64,000 nt of DNA, from NCBI RefSeq assembly GCF_017743865.1, contig NZ_JAGHRJ010000009.1, positions 62,001-126,000 on the forward strand, given 5' to 3'. The notes beneath the pieces are model-generated. The model was not told the DNA's origin. It was given only the letters and a program-made list of their open reading frames with translations, and ran no database searches. Below, piece after piece: positions 39,620 through 49,543 of the stretch; position 1 is the first letter of the stretch; the number at the start of each line of letters is the position of its first letter. This stretch comes from Labrenzia sp. R4_2. Its GTDB lineage: Bacteria; Pseudomonadota; Alphaproteobacteria; Rhizobiales; Stappiaceae. The translations under genes and the position numbers were made by a program.

Positions 39620-39664
39620 CCACAATTGTGGCCCTAGCATATCCTCCAAATGTTGCACTGCAAC
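39620..39664 (-). promoter_or_regulatory. Promoter-like sequence with two palindromes upstream of the CoA-lyase gene
   Basis: Read leftward: TTGCAG (39663-39658), 16 bases, then TATGCT (39641-39636) resemble a -35/-10 pair. The palindrome GTTGCACTGCAAC (39652-39664) overlaps the -35 box, and CCACAATTGTGG (39620-39631) lies just after the -10, touching the Shine-Dalgarno. Both are placed where repressors act. Confidence 0.42.
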
Positions 39665-39694
39665 TGCTCCGAAAGGCGGACAGGCGCGGCCTGC

Positions 39695-40591
39695 TTACGC
39701 AGCGTCCTTCGCCGGAGCGGCGCTTCCAGCTGCAGCCCATTTCTTATGGATCCACATCCATTGCTCAGGATGCTCACGAATCCATTCTTCAAAAATCTCA
39801 TGAATACGGACAGTCGCCGCTTCAATGTCCGCTTGCCGGTCTTCTGTGACGGGCACGGAGATTGCGCGCCCTTCTATGCGGAAGTTCACGCCGTTCTTGC
39901 GGATCACCCGTCCAAGGACAATCGGCACACCACAGGATCGGGCCAAAGAGGCGGGAATTGGGTTTGCATAAGCCATCTGACCGAAAAACGGGACCTGAAT
40001 TCCCCGGGTCTCGCGGAGATCGCCCATGATAGCGACAATCCCGCCAGCTTTCAGAGTCGACAAGATCTTTCGCGCTGTCTGGTGACCTTTTGACAACAAG
40101 CCACCCTTGTAAAGATCCTTCCGCAACGAACGGAGCGCCTTGTCGGCCTCCGGGTTTTTCAAAGCCTGATAGACCCCGGTAATCTCAAGGCCGCCCATCA
40201 CCGCGGGCTGAACGCACATTTCCCAATTGCCACTGTGAAACGACACAAACAGTGCGGCCTGTTCCCCGCGGAGAACCGCCTGCGTGATCTCGTCGGCATC
40301 GGCCTCGAACCGATGATCTTGATGCAGGAGCCGGTCGATATGGAAGGTCTCGGCAGCAACACGTCCGAGATTATCCCACATCCCCAGGACGATTTTTTCC
40401 CGCTCCTTTAGTGGCATGTCCGGATAAGCGTTTTTCAGATGCGTCAGCGCTCGTTTGTGGCGCGCATTCAAAGGAGCAATCCAGCGCCAGCAACGTCCCA
40501 TCAACCAGGACGCAAAATCCACCGGGAACAACCGGAAAAGGCCAATCGCTGCGGAAAGCAGAAGGCTTTCAAGGTGGTTTCGAAACGTCAT
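39695..40591 (-). CDS. LpxL/HtrB-family lipid acyltransferase
   Basis: 298 residues. ATG 40591 is chosen at the N-terminal basic-hydrophobic start ([19 protein letters not shown]), a likely membrane anchor. The LPLAT/HtrB pattern follows: HxxxxE catalytic motif in [56 protein letters not shown], and [14 protein letters not shown]. These inner-membrane enzymes add secondary acyl chains to lipid A; the subtype cannot be fixed from sequence. It may instead act on another lipid. Upstream of the CoA-lyase gene in the same direction, 86 bases apart. Confidence 0.83.
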   Translation of the reverse strand: MTFRNHLESLLLSAAIGLFRLFPVDFASWLMGRCWRWIAPLNARHKRALTHLKNAYPDMPLKEREKIVLGMWDNLGRVAAETFHIDRLLHQDHRFEADADEITQAVLRGEQAALFVSFHSGNWEMCVQPAVMGGLEITGVYQALKNPEADKALRSLRKDLYKGGLLSKGHQTARKILSTLKAGGIVAIMGDLRETRGIQVPFFGQMAYANPIPASLARSCGVPIVLGRVIRKNGVNFRIEGRAISVPVTEDRQADIEAATVRIHEIFEEWIREHPEQWMWIHKKWAAAGSAAPAKDAA

Positions 40592-40850
40592 AGAAGTTGA
40601 GCTGGTCACTGATGGTGGACAGTCCTGGTCCACACGGTCTGAATTGGTCTCACCGTTCCGCCAAAAGCACGCGGGACAAGCGGCATACGGAACGTTATGG
40701 CCTTGCGGTTCACCTCAAGACCTGTTTGGAATGCGATCCGGCGCGCCGTCTTGCATGTTGGGGTCCTTATCGAAGGCAGCACGATTATGCAAGCGCTCAG
40801 CCGCGTATCACCGCAACCGGCCTGCCAAACGCAAGTATTTTGAACTCATT

Positions 40851-41828
40851 ATGCAGAACGTCATCTCGCTTTCTCTACCGTTTTTCGGGCTGATTTTCCT
40901 GGGCTACGCGGCCGGCAAAATCAAACAGATCCCCGAAGCCGGTTTGAGCTGGATGAATTTCTTTGTCGTCTATCTGGCTCTGCCGGCATTGTTTTTCCGG
41001 CTGTTGTCCGGAACCCCATTTGAGGAACTGGCAAATTTCGCGTTCATCGCGGCGACGACATTCACCACTTACATCGTGTTCGCAGTGGCCTTCTGTATCG
41101 GGGTGGTCGCCACACGGGGCAGCATCGCCGAATCGACGATTCTGGGCATTGCAGGCGCGTATTCCAACGTCGGCTATATGGGGCCGGGTCTAACGCTCGC
41201 GGTCCTTGGAGAAGAGGCGACAGTGCCGACGGCTCTCATCCTTTCGTTCGATAATGCCCTGATGTTCATTCTGGCGCCAATGATGATGGCGGTTGCTGGC
41301 GCCGAAGATCAAAGCATCGCAGATACTGTCAAAAGCATTCTTTGGCGGATCTTCAGCCATCCTTTTATTCTGGCGACCATCGCAGGAGTGTTGGCCGCTG
41401 CCTTTGAGTTGCAGCAGCCTCAGGCGTTTTCGACACTCCTAACCTACCTGAGCAACGCCGCAGCGCCGTGTGCGCTTTTTGCCATGGGAGTCAGCATAGC
41501 CATCCGCCCAATTGGCCGGATCCCGATCGAACTACCGATCGTACTGGCTGTGAAACTGATCGTGCATCCATTGCTGATCTTCATGTTGTTGATGTGGCTT
41601 GGCAATATCGACCCGGTCTGGATCGCGACGGCAGTCCTGATGGCATGTTTGCCACCGGCGACAAACGTGTTCGTCATCGCTCAGCACTACGGGACTTATG
41701 TCCAACGGGCCTCGAGCTTCGTCCTGATTGGGACGCTTGTATCAATTGTCACTGTGACCACCTTCATTTGGGCTATCACCACAGGCGCACTCCCGACCGG
41801 GTTCGCGGAAGTCATGCGGGGAGGGTGA
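40851..41828 (+). CDS. AEC-family (auxin-efflux-carrier-type) transporter
   Basis: 325 residues with about ten predicted membrane helices. N-terminal VISLSLPFFGLIFLGYAAGK, central GAYSNVGYMGPGL (the conserved Asn-x-Gly-x-x-Gly region) and C-terminal ACLPPATNVFVIAQHYG with the kink-forming proline motif fit the AEC family of small-organic-acid transporters. ATG 40851 gives the usual length; the frame is open 130 codons upstream inside the divergent acyltransferase. The next gene overlaps the stop by context (TGATGTG) and is probably co-transcribed. Confidence 0.88.
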   Translation: MQNVISLSLPFFGLIFLGYAAGKIKQIPEAGLSWMNFFVVYLALPALFFRLLSGTPFEELANFAFIAATTFTTYIVFAVAFCIGVVATRGSIAESTILGIAGAYSNVGYMGPGLTLAVLGEEATVPTALILSFDNALMFILAPMMMAVAGAEDQSIADTVKSILWRIFSHPFILATIAGVLAAAFELQQPQAFSTLLTYLSNAAAPCALFAMGVSIAIRPIGRIPIELPIVLAVKLIVHPLLIFMLLMWLGNIDPVWIATAVLMACLPPATNVFVIAQHYGTYVQRASSFVLIGTLVSIVTVTTFIWAITTGALPTGFAEVMRGG

Positions 41829-41829
41829 T

Positions 41830-42234
41830 GTGTCAGGCAATGCCACACTGTCACTGATTGAACAGGAAACACCTGAGATCCGCGATGGGTTGCTTGAGCT
41901 CCGCCGCCTGATCCTCGAGACGGCCGCTGAGACTGATGGCATCGGCAAAGTTGTCGAAACGCTCAAATGGGGCCAGCCGAGCTACCTGACGGAAAAACCC
42001 AAATCAGGTACGACAATCCGTATCGCGAGTGATGGTTCCGAGTTGGGCGACATTGCGCTTTATGTTTCCTGCAACACCAGTCTTGTATCGGAATGGCGCG
42101 GTCTCTTCCCAGACCTCATCTTTGGCGGTGACCGCAGCCTGCACCTTTCCCTCGCCAAACCCCTGCCTCTGCCGGAGTTGCGGCAGATGATTGGAATGGC
42201 CTTGACCTACCACAGCAGAAAGACGTCGCGCTGA
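41830..42234 (+). CDS. DUF1801 domain protein
   Basis: 134 residues from GTG 41830, one base after the AEC stop. DUF1801 (YdhG-like) pattern: EIRDGLLELRRLILETAAE, VVETLKWGQPSYL, and LHLSLAKPLPLPELRQMIGMAL. Fold and function are not established; proteins of this type are small and cytoplasmic. Convergent with the UbiH-type gene. Confidence 0.78.
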   Translation: MSGNATLSLIEQETPEIRDGLLELRRLILETAAETDGIGKVVETLKWGQPSYLTEKPKSGTTIRIASDGSELGDIALYVSCNTSLVSEWRGLFPDLIFGGDRSLHLSLAKPLPLPELRQMIGMALTYHSRKTSR

Positions 42235-42256
42235 AGCACCTATACTGAGGCAAGAA

Positions 42257-43459
42257 TTACGGACGCAGCTGAAACCCGGTTCCCGGCGCCATCCCTTCGC
42301 GCATGAGCAAACGCCGGAAGGGGCCAATCTTGCCCGCCAGATACATTCCCGCGCTACGGGCGGCCTGAACGGGAAGGAAATCTGTCAAAAGGGAGCGGTT
42401 CAGCATATCGACCGCATTGGTCCGAGACCGGATATCGGTCATCCGCTTGTGTTCAAAAGTTGTCAGGGCTTCCGGGCTACCGATGTCCTGTCCCTTCGCT
42501 TGAGCCGCTGCCACAGCCGATATCAAATCGGCAATGTCACGCATGGACAGGTTCAGGCCCTGCGCGCCAACTGGTGGAAAGACATGCGCCGTTTCCCCGA
42601 CCAGAGCCAAACGATTTGAAATCACCGACTGGGCCGTCATGCCAGACAGGGGGAAGGTCTGCGGTTCGGAAATCACCGTGAACTTGCCGAGAATGGAGTG
42701 TGCCCGGTCTTCCAACTCCCGGGGGAGCAGCGTCTTGTCCATGGTTTTCAACCGGTCCGCGGTTTCTGCCGTCTCGACACAGACCAAAGAAGACTGCCGG
42801 CCGGGCAGCGGAACAAGCGTGAACGGTCCGGTTGGGGTGTGGAATTCGGTTGAAATACCGCCGTGTGGCAGCGTGTGCTCGAGATTGAGAACAAGGGCGG
42901 TCTGTGGATAAGACCAGCGCTTGACTTCTATCCCGGCCGAAGTCCGCAGAAGCGAGTTACGGCCATCGGCTGCAACAGCGAGATCTGCAGAAACGGTTGT
43001 GCCGGTTTTTGTGGTGATAACGGCTCTTTCTCCGGAAAAAGCAGCGTTTTCAGCGAGGTCATCGACGCAAGTGAGGTTGTCCTCAGCGGAACAGGCGGCT
43101 GCCAGCACCTTGTTCAGTTCGGCGTTGATTATGTTGTAGCCAAACTCTTCAACGCCAAGTTCTGCGCTTTCAAAAAGGGTTTCGGGCGAGCGGATCAGCC
43201 GTTTGGATCCATCGATCATGCGCATCGTTTTCAAGGGTTCTGCCGTAGGCAGAATGTTGTCCCAGACGCCGAGGCCTTTGAGCAGATCGATCGATTTTTG
43301 CCAGAGGGCTGTGGTCCGAGCATCTTGAGGTGCGTCAAAAGGGGCGACCAAAGCCGTTTTGATGCCGGTCTTCGCCAGGGCCAGCGCCGTGATCCGCCCA
43401 GACGGTCCACCACCGACAACAACTGCATCACACGAGATTTGTTTCTTCGCCCGGGCCAT
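42257..43459 (-). CDS. UbiH/UbiF-family FAD-dependent hydroxylase
   Basis: 400 residues. Class A flavin monooxygenase: FAD-binding CDAVVVGGGPSGRITALALAKTG, LAVAADGRNSLLR (DG motif), and NRLALVGETAHVFPPVGAQGLNLSMRDIADL (GD-type motif with ETAH). In this family the proteins hydroxylate the ring of ubiquinone precursors. Which ring position is used cannot be read from sequence; in some alphaproteobacteria one such enzyme covers more than one position. An FAD-only oxidative role elsewhere is possible but less likely. Confidence 0.85.
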   Translation of the reverse strand: MARAKKQISCDAVVVGGGPSGRITALALAKTGIKTALVAPFDAPQDARTTALWQKSIDLLKGLGVWDNILPTAEPLKTMRMIDGSKRLIRSPETLFESAELGVEEFGYNIINAELNKVLAAACSAEDNLTCVDDLAENAAFSGERAVITTKTGTTVSADLAVAADGRNSLLRTSAGIEVKRWSYPQTALVLNLEHTLPHGGISTEFHTPTGPFTLVPLPGRQSSLVCVETAETADRLKTMDKTLLPRELEDRAHSILGKFTVISEPQTFPLSGMTAQSVISNRLALVGETAHVFPPVGAQGLNLSMRDIADLISAVAAAQAKGQDIGSPEALTTFEHKRMTDIRSRTNAVDMLNRSLLTDFLPVQAARSAGMYLAGKIGPFRRLLMREGMAPGTGFQLRP

Positions 43460-43674
43460 GATCGTTTCCGCACTTTAAGACTTGTTGCAACTTGCCTTAC
43501 GATGTTGGGCTATACCTCAGAAAGATCAACGGGACCAAATCACGCAGGTCGGCAATTGGATCGTCAATGCGCCGACGGTGTGGTCGGCTCAATGAGAAAT
43601 ATCAATTCGTTGGGCTAAAATCCGCGGTAGGTTCTGCTCGAAATTGGCAATGAGTCCGGCCCAAGACAACACAT

Positions 43675-44601
43675 ATGACTGTTTTGCATTCTCCTGATGG
43701 CCTGAAACCGCAAATCGGCGAACCACAGCGTGGATGGCCGCTTGTTCTCTTGGTCGTCGCGGCACTGACAATGAGCGGCTGGTCGTATCTGATTGTTATG
43801 GTCGCAGCCATGGTTCCAAGCATGGACATGGCTGAAGCCGGCCCAGGTATGATTCTGTTCAATCAGTTCAATTTCATGCGCGGTTTGCCGGAAGAGGCCA
43901 GGGCAGCACTTGCAGCCCTTTGTTTGCCGGCCGGCGCAACGTTCGGCATGCCCAGCGTTGCGTTGACGGGTGTCGACATTGCCAAGATTTTTATGATGTG
44001 GGCCATGATGGCACTGGCCATGATGCTGCCGTCCGCGACGCCCATGGTGAAAGCCTTTCACCAGTATGTGTCTATTGAGGGCACTCAGACCAAATCAGTC
44101 TTTTCTGTAACCGTTTCCGTCGTGATTGGATATCTCGCTGTCTGGATCGGCTACGCGGTTGTTGCGACTACCGCGCAGGTTGGTTTGTCCAAGATCGGTG
44201 CGTTGTCCGACATGATGGCGCCGGTCAGCATGGCGCTCACCACGTCTGTCTTGCTTGCCGCGGGCTTATATCAATTCACGCCTGCCAAGCGCGCCTGTCT
44301 AGAACGGTGCTGGTATCCCAGATGGTCCTTTGCCCGGAACCGAGGCGTTTATAGCGCCCAGTCTGCTTTTCGTGAGGGACTGGCACAGGGTTGGATCTGC
44401 CTTGGTTGCTGCTGGGCCGTCATGACGGTGATGTTTGCGGTCGGGTTGATGAACATCCTTTGGATTGCATTGCTTGGCGCGGTAATGGCTTTGGAAAAAA
44501 CATTTCCCAGCCGGGCTTTCCCAATTGGGATCGGGGTATTTTTGCTGGTGTGGGGCGGTGCGCTTGCGCTTGGAATGGTTCTCGGCCAAGGCGCTTCTTA
44601 G
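43675..44601 (+). CDS. DUF2182 integral membrane protein
   Basis: 308 residues with about eight membrane segments. Methionine-rich stretches (IVMVAAMVPSMDMAEAGPGMILF, KIFMMWAMMALAMMLPSATPMV) and the conserved CLGCCWAVMTVMFAVGLMN mark DUF2182, sometimes called a predicted metal-binding membrane protein. Many relatives are adjacent to a DUF1326 protein; none is here. Function unknown, with metal handling suggested by the Met and Cys pattern. Followed by pcs after 182 bases. Confidence 0.82.
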   Translation: MTVLHSPDGLKPQIGEPQRGWPLVLLVVAALTMSGWSYLIVMVAAMVPSMDMAEAGPGMILFNQFNFMRGLPEEARAALAALCLPAGATFGMPSVALTGVDIAKIFMMWAMMALAMMLPSATPMVKAFHQYVSIEGTQTKSVFSVTVSVVIGYLAVWIGYAVVATTAQVGLSKIGALSDMMAPVSMALTTSVLLAAGLYQFTPAKRACLERCWYPRWSFARNRGVYSAQSAFREGLAQGWICLGCCWAVMTVMFAVGLMNILWIALLGAVMALEKTFPSRAFPIGIGVFLLVWGGALALGMVLGQGAS

Positions 44602-44783
44602 AAACATTGCAGTATGAAGTGTTTCTCTGCTTTTGCGGTTCACACTGTCATCGATTTGCAATACAAATAGAAGCTGTTGACTCCTTAGCAGTCTTATCAG
44701 GGCGAAGAATTGGGAGCCGCCGCGCCACGGAAAACAAATGCAACTCCGCGCGGATTTTATTGTTTAAACGAGGACCTAGGCCC

Positions 44784-45500
44784 GTGACGGACGTAACGCC
44801 TGGTAAAGTCGCGCCGGAACCCGCGCTGTTTTTGATCCATATACTGACAGCTTCCGGAGCCCCTATTGCGTTGATTGCGCTGCTTGCTGGTGCACAGGGC
44901 AAATGGGACGAGATGTTTGCCTGGCTTGGACTGGCACTTTTCGTCGACGGTATTGATGGTCCACTTGCGCGCAAGTACAACATTGCGGAACGCCTGCCGC
45001 GCTGGTCGGGCGCGTCCCTCGATTTTGTCATCGACTATGCCACTTATGTGTTCTTGCCCGCCTTTGCACTGTCCTGGAGCCTGATGCTCTCAAGCCCGTG
45101 GAACTGGATCTGCGGCGGCCTCGTTGTGTTCACCGGTGCGCTCTACTTTGCCGACAACGGCATGAAAACACCGGACGGATCCTTCAAGGGGTTCCCGGCA
45201 GGCTGGAATATGGTGGTATTCGGTCTCATGGTGCTGTCGCCCTCCGAAGCCTTCACGATTGCCGCTGTCATCGTATGCTGTGTTCTCACATTTGCGCCGA
45301 TCCGTTTTGTTCACCCGGTCCGCGTCAAACGCTGGCGCTGGCTGACCCTTCCAGTCACTCTTATCTGGATGGCGCTTGCTGCGCTCGCGATCTGGGATGG
45401 GATGGTGTTGAGCACTTGGGCAGCAGTCCTGTTTACAGCTGCGAGCCTTTATCTGTTCTCAGTGTCCGCGGTTCAGCAATTGATCGATCGTGTGGATTAA
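44784..45500 (+). CDS. pcs: Phosphatidylcholine synthase
   Basis: 238 residues from GTG 44784 behind CGAGGACCTAGGCCC. Condenses CDP-diacylglycerol with choline to give phosphatidylcholine in one step, in the inner membrane. It carries the CDP-alcohol phosphotransferase signature in the Pcs form: DGPLARKYNIAERLPRWSGA followed by SLDFVIDYATY (DG-x2-AR-x12-G-x3-D-x3-D). About eight hydrophobic helices. The frame is open far upstream across the DUF2182 gene, without similarity. Presence of Pcs is typical of Rhizobiales and their relatives. Confidence 0.93.
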   Translation: MTDVTPGKVAPEPALFLIHILTASGAPIALIALLAGAQGKWDEMFAWLGLALFVDGIDGPLARKYNIAERLPRWSGASLDFVIDYATYVFLPAFALSWSLMLSSPWNWICGGLVVFTGALYFADNGMKTPDGSFKGFPAGWNMVVFGLMVLSPSEAFTIAAVIVCCVLTFAPIRFVHPVRVKRWRWLTLPVTLIWMALAALAIWDGMVLSTWAAVLFTAASLYLFSVSAVQQLIDRVD

Positions 45501-45665
45501 TCGGTCACTCAACCGGAACTTTTCCCGGCTCTAGCTTCTAATGCACTGTAAACAGTGTGTTCTTCGTTTCGCGCTGGCATCGTTGCGACGGGCTGGATAT
45601 GGTCTTTGCAAGGATCTGCACCTGTTGTTTGCGTGCAATCATGATGAAAATCTGTGGGAGTTGAT

Positions 45666-46643
45666 ATGGTACAGGCAATCCGCGTGCATGAGACAGGCAG
45701 TGCCGATGTTTTAACCTGGGAGCATGTTGAGGTGGGCGAGCCGGGCCCCGGTGAAGCGCGCATCCGGCACACGGCCATTGGCCTCAATTTTATTGACACC
45801 TATTTCCGGTCCGGCCTTTATCCGGCCCCCGATGGGGTGCCGTTTATTCCAGGAAATGAAGGCGCGGGTATTGTTCAGACAGTCGGTGAGGGGGTGTCCC
45901 ACATAAAGCCGGGTGACCGTGTGGCCTATGTCGGTCCGCTTGGCGCCTATGCTCAAGAGCGGATCATTCCGGCGGACCGTCTTGTTGTTATTCCAGATGC
46001 GATCGATGACAAAGCCGCGGCCGGCATGATGCTGAAAGGAATGACAGCCCAATATCTCCTCCGTCAAACCTTCAATGTTGGCCCGGAGACAACCCTTCTG
46101 TTTCATGCCGCAGCCGGGGGCGTCGGCCTGATTGCCGGGCAATGGGCAGCTCATCTTGGGGCAACGGTGATTGGCACTGCAGGGTCGCAGGACAAAGTTG
46201 ATCTGGCCAAGGCCAACGGCTACCAGCATGTCATCAACTACAGAACGGAAAACTTCGTCGAGCGGGTCAAGGAAATCACCGACGGCAAAGGGTGTGACGT
46301 TGTCTATGATTCTGTGGGCAAGGACACCTATCCGGGATCGCTGGATTGCCTGAAGCCCCGCGGCCTGTGGGTCAGCTTCGGTCAGTCCTCCGGCCCGATC
46401 CAGGACTTCAATCTTGCTTTGCTTGCGCAAAAGGGATCGCTGTTTGCCACCCGGCCAACACTCTTCAGCTATATCGCGACCCGCGAACAGCTGGAGATGA
46501 CGTCCGGCGATCTGTTTGATGTCGTCTCTAAGGGCGTTGTGAAGATCGCGGTCAATCAGGAGTACCGCTTAGCGGACGCCGTCCAGGCGCACTTCGATCT
46601 GGAAGGCCGGAAAACCACCGGCACGACGGTTCTGATCCCGTAA
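45666..46643 (+). CDS. NADPH:quinone oxidoreductase (zinc-independent MDR family)
   Basis: 325 residues. ATG 45666 follows TGGGAGTTGAT, better than GTG 45654. Medium-chain dehydrogenase/reductase of the quinone-reductase class: GLNFIDTYFRSGLYPAPDGVPFIPGNEGAG, the Rossmann motif FHAAAGGVGLIAGQWAAHLGA, GTAGSQDKVDLAKANG and VVYDSVGKDTYPGSLDCL. No catalytic-zinc cysteine. Qor-type enzymes reduce quinones or other enones with NADPH. The following LysR gene starts 12 bases after the stop and could be co-transcribed. Confidence 0.9.
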   Translation: MVQAIRVHETGSADVLTWEHVEVGEPGPGEARIRHTAIGLNFIDTYFRSGLYPAPDGVPFIPGNEGAGIVQTVGEGVSHIKPGDRVAYVGPLGAYAQERIIPADRLVVIPDAIDDKAAAGMMLKGMTAQYLLRQTFNVGPETTLLFHAAAGGVGLIAGQWAAHLGATVIGTAGSQDKVDLAKANGYQHVINYRTENFVERVKEITDGKGCDVVYDSVGKDTYPGSLDCLKPRGLWVSFGQSSGPIQDFNLALLAQKGSLFATRPTLFSYIATREQLEMTSGDLFDVVSKGVVKIAVNQEYRLADAVQAHFDLEGRKTTGTTVLIP

Positions 46644-46655
46644 GGACGGTTGAGA

Positions 46656-47606
46656 ATGCGTTCAGCGCGCGCACAGGAGCTGGCCCGGAACCTCTACAGC
46701 CCGGCGATGCGGTATTTTCTCGCCGCTGCCGAAGCTGGATCTATCCGGGCCGCATCGCGCGAGCTGAATGTTGCTTCATCCGCAGTCAACCGGCAAATCC
46801 TATGGCTTGAAGAAGCGCTTGGCCTGCAGCTCTTTGAGCGCGTAGGCCGGCGGATGCGGTTGTCTCAGGCCGGCGAGGTGCTGCTGGCGCACATACGGCG
46901 GACCTATTCGGACTTCGAAGGCACAGTTGCTGAACTGGACGCGTTGAAAGGTTTGCGGCGTGGCACTGTGTCGATTGCCTCGGTCGAAAGTGTTGCCGAA
47001 CGGCTTTTACCAGCGGTTATCAGTTCGTTCCGCCGGACGTATCCGGGCATTCATGTCAACGTCTCGGTTTCCTCTTCGCAGGAAGCGGCCAGGAAAGTAG
47101 AAGCGGCCGAAGCGGATGTCGGGTTCACCTTTGACCCACCTGATATGTCGACCCTGACCGCGGCCTTCCATCATGATCTGGTAATTGGCGCGGTGATGGC
47201 CCCCAACCATCCTCTGGCGGACGAAAACGGACTGAGTCTTGCCGACTGTCTCCGCTATCCGGTTGCCCTTCCGGCAGAAGGTTTGTCGATCCGGGCCCGA
47301 ATTGATGTCATCCGGAGCCGAATTCCTAGTGCATCCATGACCTATGTTGAGGCGAATTCCTTGCGGTTGATGCGAGCGTTGGCGCGGGATGAGAACGTGA
47401 TTGGCTTTCAAACGCAGATCGGCTGCGAAGAAGATATTGAAGCCGGGCATTTGATCTTTAAGCCTTTGAAAGATGTACCTCTTCAGGCAGATCGTCTTTG
47501 TGTGGTAACGTCGTCTTTGCGCGCTTTGGCATTGGCCCCGGCGATGTTTTTCGATCACGCAGTGTTCGCCTTGAAAGAGCGGCTAGCATCCATTGATGCC
47601 AATTAG
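46656..47606 (+). CDS. LysR-family transcriptional regulator
   Basis: 316 residues. Winged helix-turn-helix at about residues 15-75 (YFLAAAEAGSIRAASRELNVASSAVNRQILWLEEALGLQLFERVGRRM) followed by the type-2 periplasmic-binding-like effector domain (FRRTYPGIHVNVSVSS; DVGFTFDPPDM). ATG 46656 follows AAGGACGGTTGAGA. Location immediately before uraH-xdhABC, in the same direction, suggests it controls purine catabolism, but the effector is unknown; it may also regulate the upstream quinone reductase. Confidence 0.9.
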   Translation: MRSARAQELARNLYSPAMRYFLAAAEAGSIRAASRELNVASSAVNRQILWLEEALGLQLFERVGRRMRLSQAGEVLLAHIRRTYSDFEGTVAELDALKGLRRGTVSIASVESVAERLLPAVISSFRRTYPGIHVNVSVSSSQEAARKVEAAEADVGFTFDPPDMSTLTAAFHHDLVIGAVMAPNHPLADENGLSLADCLRYPVALPAEGLSIRARIDVIRSRIPSASMTYVEANSLRLMRALARDENVIGFQTQIGCEEDIEAGHLIFKPLKDVPLQADRLCVVTSSLRALALAPAMFFDHAVFALKERLASIDAN

Positions 47607-47707
47607 GCACCATTAAGTACGCAAATGAGCGCTTTGGATCTGCGTCTATTTCAGGCACATTTTTAATCTGATGGTTTTTGCGGCACTGCCGCAAGAGGGA
47701 GAGACTG

Positions 47708-48058
47708 ATGGGGCGTTTGACAACACACGTTCTGGATACCGTTTTGGGGGTCCCTGCAAAGGGCCTCAAGATAGAGCTTTGGTCTGCGAACGATGCGCCG
47801 GCTCATATTTCAAGCCATGTGACCAACGACGACGGCCGGGTCGACGGTGCAATTCTCACCGACGATGTGTTTGAAACCGGAACCTACGAGCTCCGCTTCC
47901 ATGCAGGTGAATATCTGAACCGCACCAATCAAACCCTCCCGGATCCGCTCTTTCTGGATGTCGTTCCAATCCGCTTCGGAATCGCCGACGCAAACGCGCA
48001 CTACCATGTGCCGTTGTTGCTTTCGCCGTTCGGCTATTCAACCTATCGGGGGAGTTGA
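47708..48058 (+). CDS. uraH: 5-hydroxyisourate hydrolase
   Basis: 116 residues. Transthyretin-like enzyme that opens 5-hydroxyisourate formed from urate. ATG 47708 follows GAGGGAGAGACTG; an upstream in-frame start would add ten residues without similarity. All signatures are present: [15 protein letters not shown] with the first histidine, [12 protein letters not shown] with the arginine, [20 protein letters not shown] with the second histidine, and the enzyme-specific C-terminal YRGS. It is placed immediately before xdhA. The uricase and decarboxylase needed for the complete route are not in the window. Confidence 0.96.
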   Translation: MGRLTTHVLDTVLGVPAKGLKIELWSANDAPAHISSHVTNDDGRVDGAILTDDVFETGTYELRFHAGEYLNRTNQTLPDPLFLDVVPIRFGIADANAHYHVPLLLSPFGYSTYRGS

Positions 48059-48061
48059 GGG

Positions 48062-49543
48062 ATGCGGGACACGATCCGTTTCATCAAAGGCGGTGAAATT
48101 GTCGAGCTCCACGATGTCGGGCCGACCGAGACACTTCTTGACTATTTACGGCTCCGCCGAAAGGAAACCGGCACGAAGGAAGGGTGCGGAGAGGGCGATT
48201 GCGGCGCCTGCACTGTCGCGCTTGGCCGGGTCATAGATGGCAAGCTGACTTATCAGCCTGTGAACAGCTGCATTCAACTCTTGGGTATGGTCGACGGCGC
48301 TGAACTGGTGACCGTGGAAGATCTTGTTCAGGACAAGCGACTGCACCCGGTTCAGCAGACCATGATGGACCTTCACGGGTCGCAATGCGGGTTCTGTACA
48401 CCGGGTTTCATCATGACTCTGTTCACCCTGTATCACGCGGAAGGCGAGGCGAAATCCCGCAAGACGGTCACGGAATGGCTTGCCGGAAACCTTTGCCGGT
48501 GCACGGGATATCGCCCGATTGTCGATGCGGCACTGGAAGCCTGTTTCAACGTTGCGGATGACGCCTTTACTTGGCGGTCGAACGAAACCCGTGAGCAACT
48601 GAAGAAACTCGCAGACAGCCGCGATATTTTCCTTGGAACCAGTGAACGGTTCTTCTCCTCGCCGGCGTCTTTGGATGGCCTGGCAGCGCTGTACGGTCAG
48701 CATCCGGATGCCACCCTGGTCTCGGGCGCGACCGATGTTGGGCTCTGGATTACAAAACACCTCCGCGATCTTCCCAAAACCATCTGGCTCGGCCGGATCG
48801 AGGGCCTGGACAGAGTCGAGGAAAGCGAATCCGGTATTTTGATGGGGGCGACGGCGACCTTTGCGGCAACTGAGGCCGCGATGACGCGGATCTCACCGGA
48901 TCTGGGCGAACTCTGGAAGCGGATTGGGTCCAAACAGGTTCGCGCGTCCGGAACGGTTGGCGGCAACATTGCCAACGGATCGCCGATCGGAGATTCGCCT
49001 CCAGCGCTCATTGCACTTGGCGCCACTTTGGAGCTTCAGTCAGCAGATACTGATCGCGCTCTGGCATTGGAAGACTTCTTCATCGACTACGGAAAACAGG
49101 ATCGTCTGCCCGGGGAATTCGTGACCGGGCTGTTTGTTCCGCGCCCCTCCGCCAATCAGGTCTTTCACTGCTATAAAATTTCAAAGCGCTTCGACCAGGA
49201 TATCTCATCCGTCATGGCCGCCTTCCGGTTCACCATTGTTGATGGCCGGATCATCGATGCTCGGATCGCCTATGGCGGCATGGCCGGAACACCGAAGCGG
49301 GCCAGCGGAGCAGAAGCGGCATTGAAAGGAGCGATCCTGGAGGATGCATCGACCTGGGCGGCCGCCATTGACGCACTCAATACCGACTTCACGCCATTGA
49401 CGGATATGCGGGCAAGCGCGGAATACCGCATGGAAACGGCGCGGGCCTTGCTCGCGAAAGCCTTGATGGAAACCGATGGGACAGCAGCGGAAAGCGTCCG
49501 CGTTCTGGCAAAGCGGGAGGCAGATCATGACCGCGCCGCTTGA
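48062..49543 (+). CDS. xdhA: Xanthine dehydrogenase small subunit (Fe-S/FAD)
   Basis: 493 residues. Electron-transfer subunit: N-terminal plant-type [2Fe-2S] domain (GCGEGDCGACTVALG), second [2Fe-2S] domain (GSQCGFCTPGFIM and NLCRCTGYRPIVDAA), then an FAD domain starting near residue 195 (DATLVSGATDVGLW, ASGTVGGNIANGSPIGDSPP). Xanthine is oxidised to urate in the partner subunit, with electrons passing here to NAD+. Three bases separate it from uraH. Its end overlaps xdhB by 17 bases. Confidence 0.96.
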   Translation: MRDTIRFIKGGEIVELHDVGPTETLLDYLRLRRKETGTKEGCGEGDCGACTVALGRVIDGKLTYQPVNSCIQLLGMVDGAELVTVEDLVQDKRLHPVQQTMMDLHGSQCGFCTPGFIMTLFTLYHAEGEAKSRKTVTEWLAGNLCRCTGYRPIVDAALEACFNVADDAFTWRSNETREQLKKLADSRDIFLGTSERFFSSPASLDGLAALYGQHPDATLVSGATDVGLWITKHLRDLPKTIWLGRIEGLDRVEESESGILMGATATFAATEAAMTRISPDLGELWKRIGSKQVRASGTVGGNIANGSPIGDSPPALIALGATLELQSADTDRALALEDFFIDYGKQDRLPGEFVTGLFVPRPSANQVFHCYKISKRFDQDISSVMAAFRFTIVDGRIIDARIAYGGMAGTPKRASGAEAALKGAILEDASTWAAAIDALNTDFTPLTDMRASAEYRMETARALLAKALMETDGTAAESVRVLAKREADHDRAA

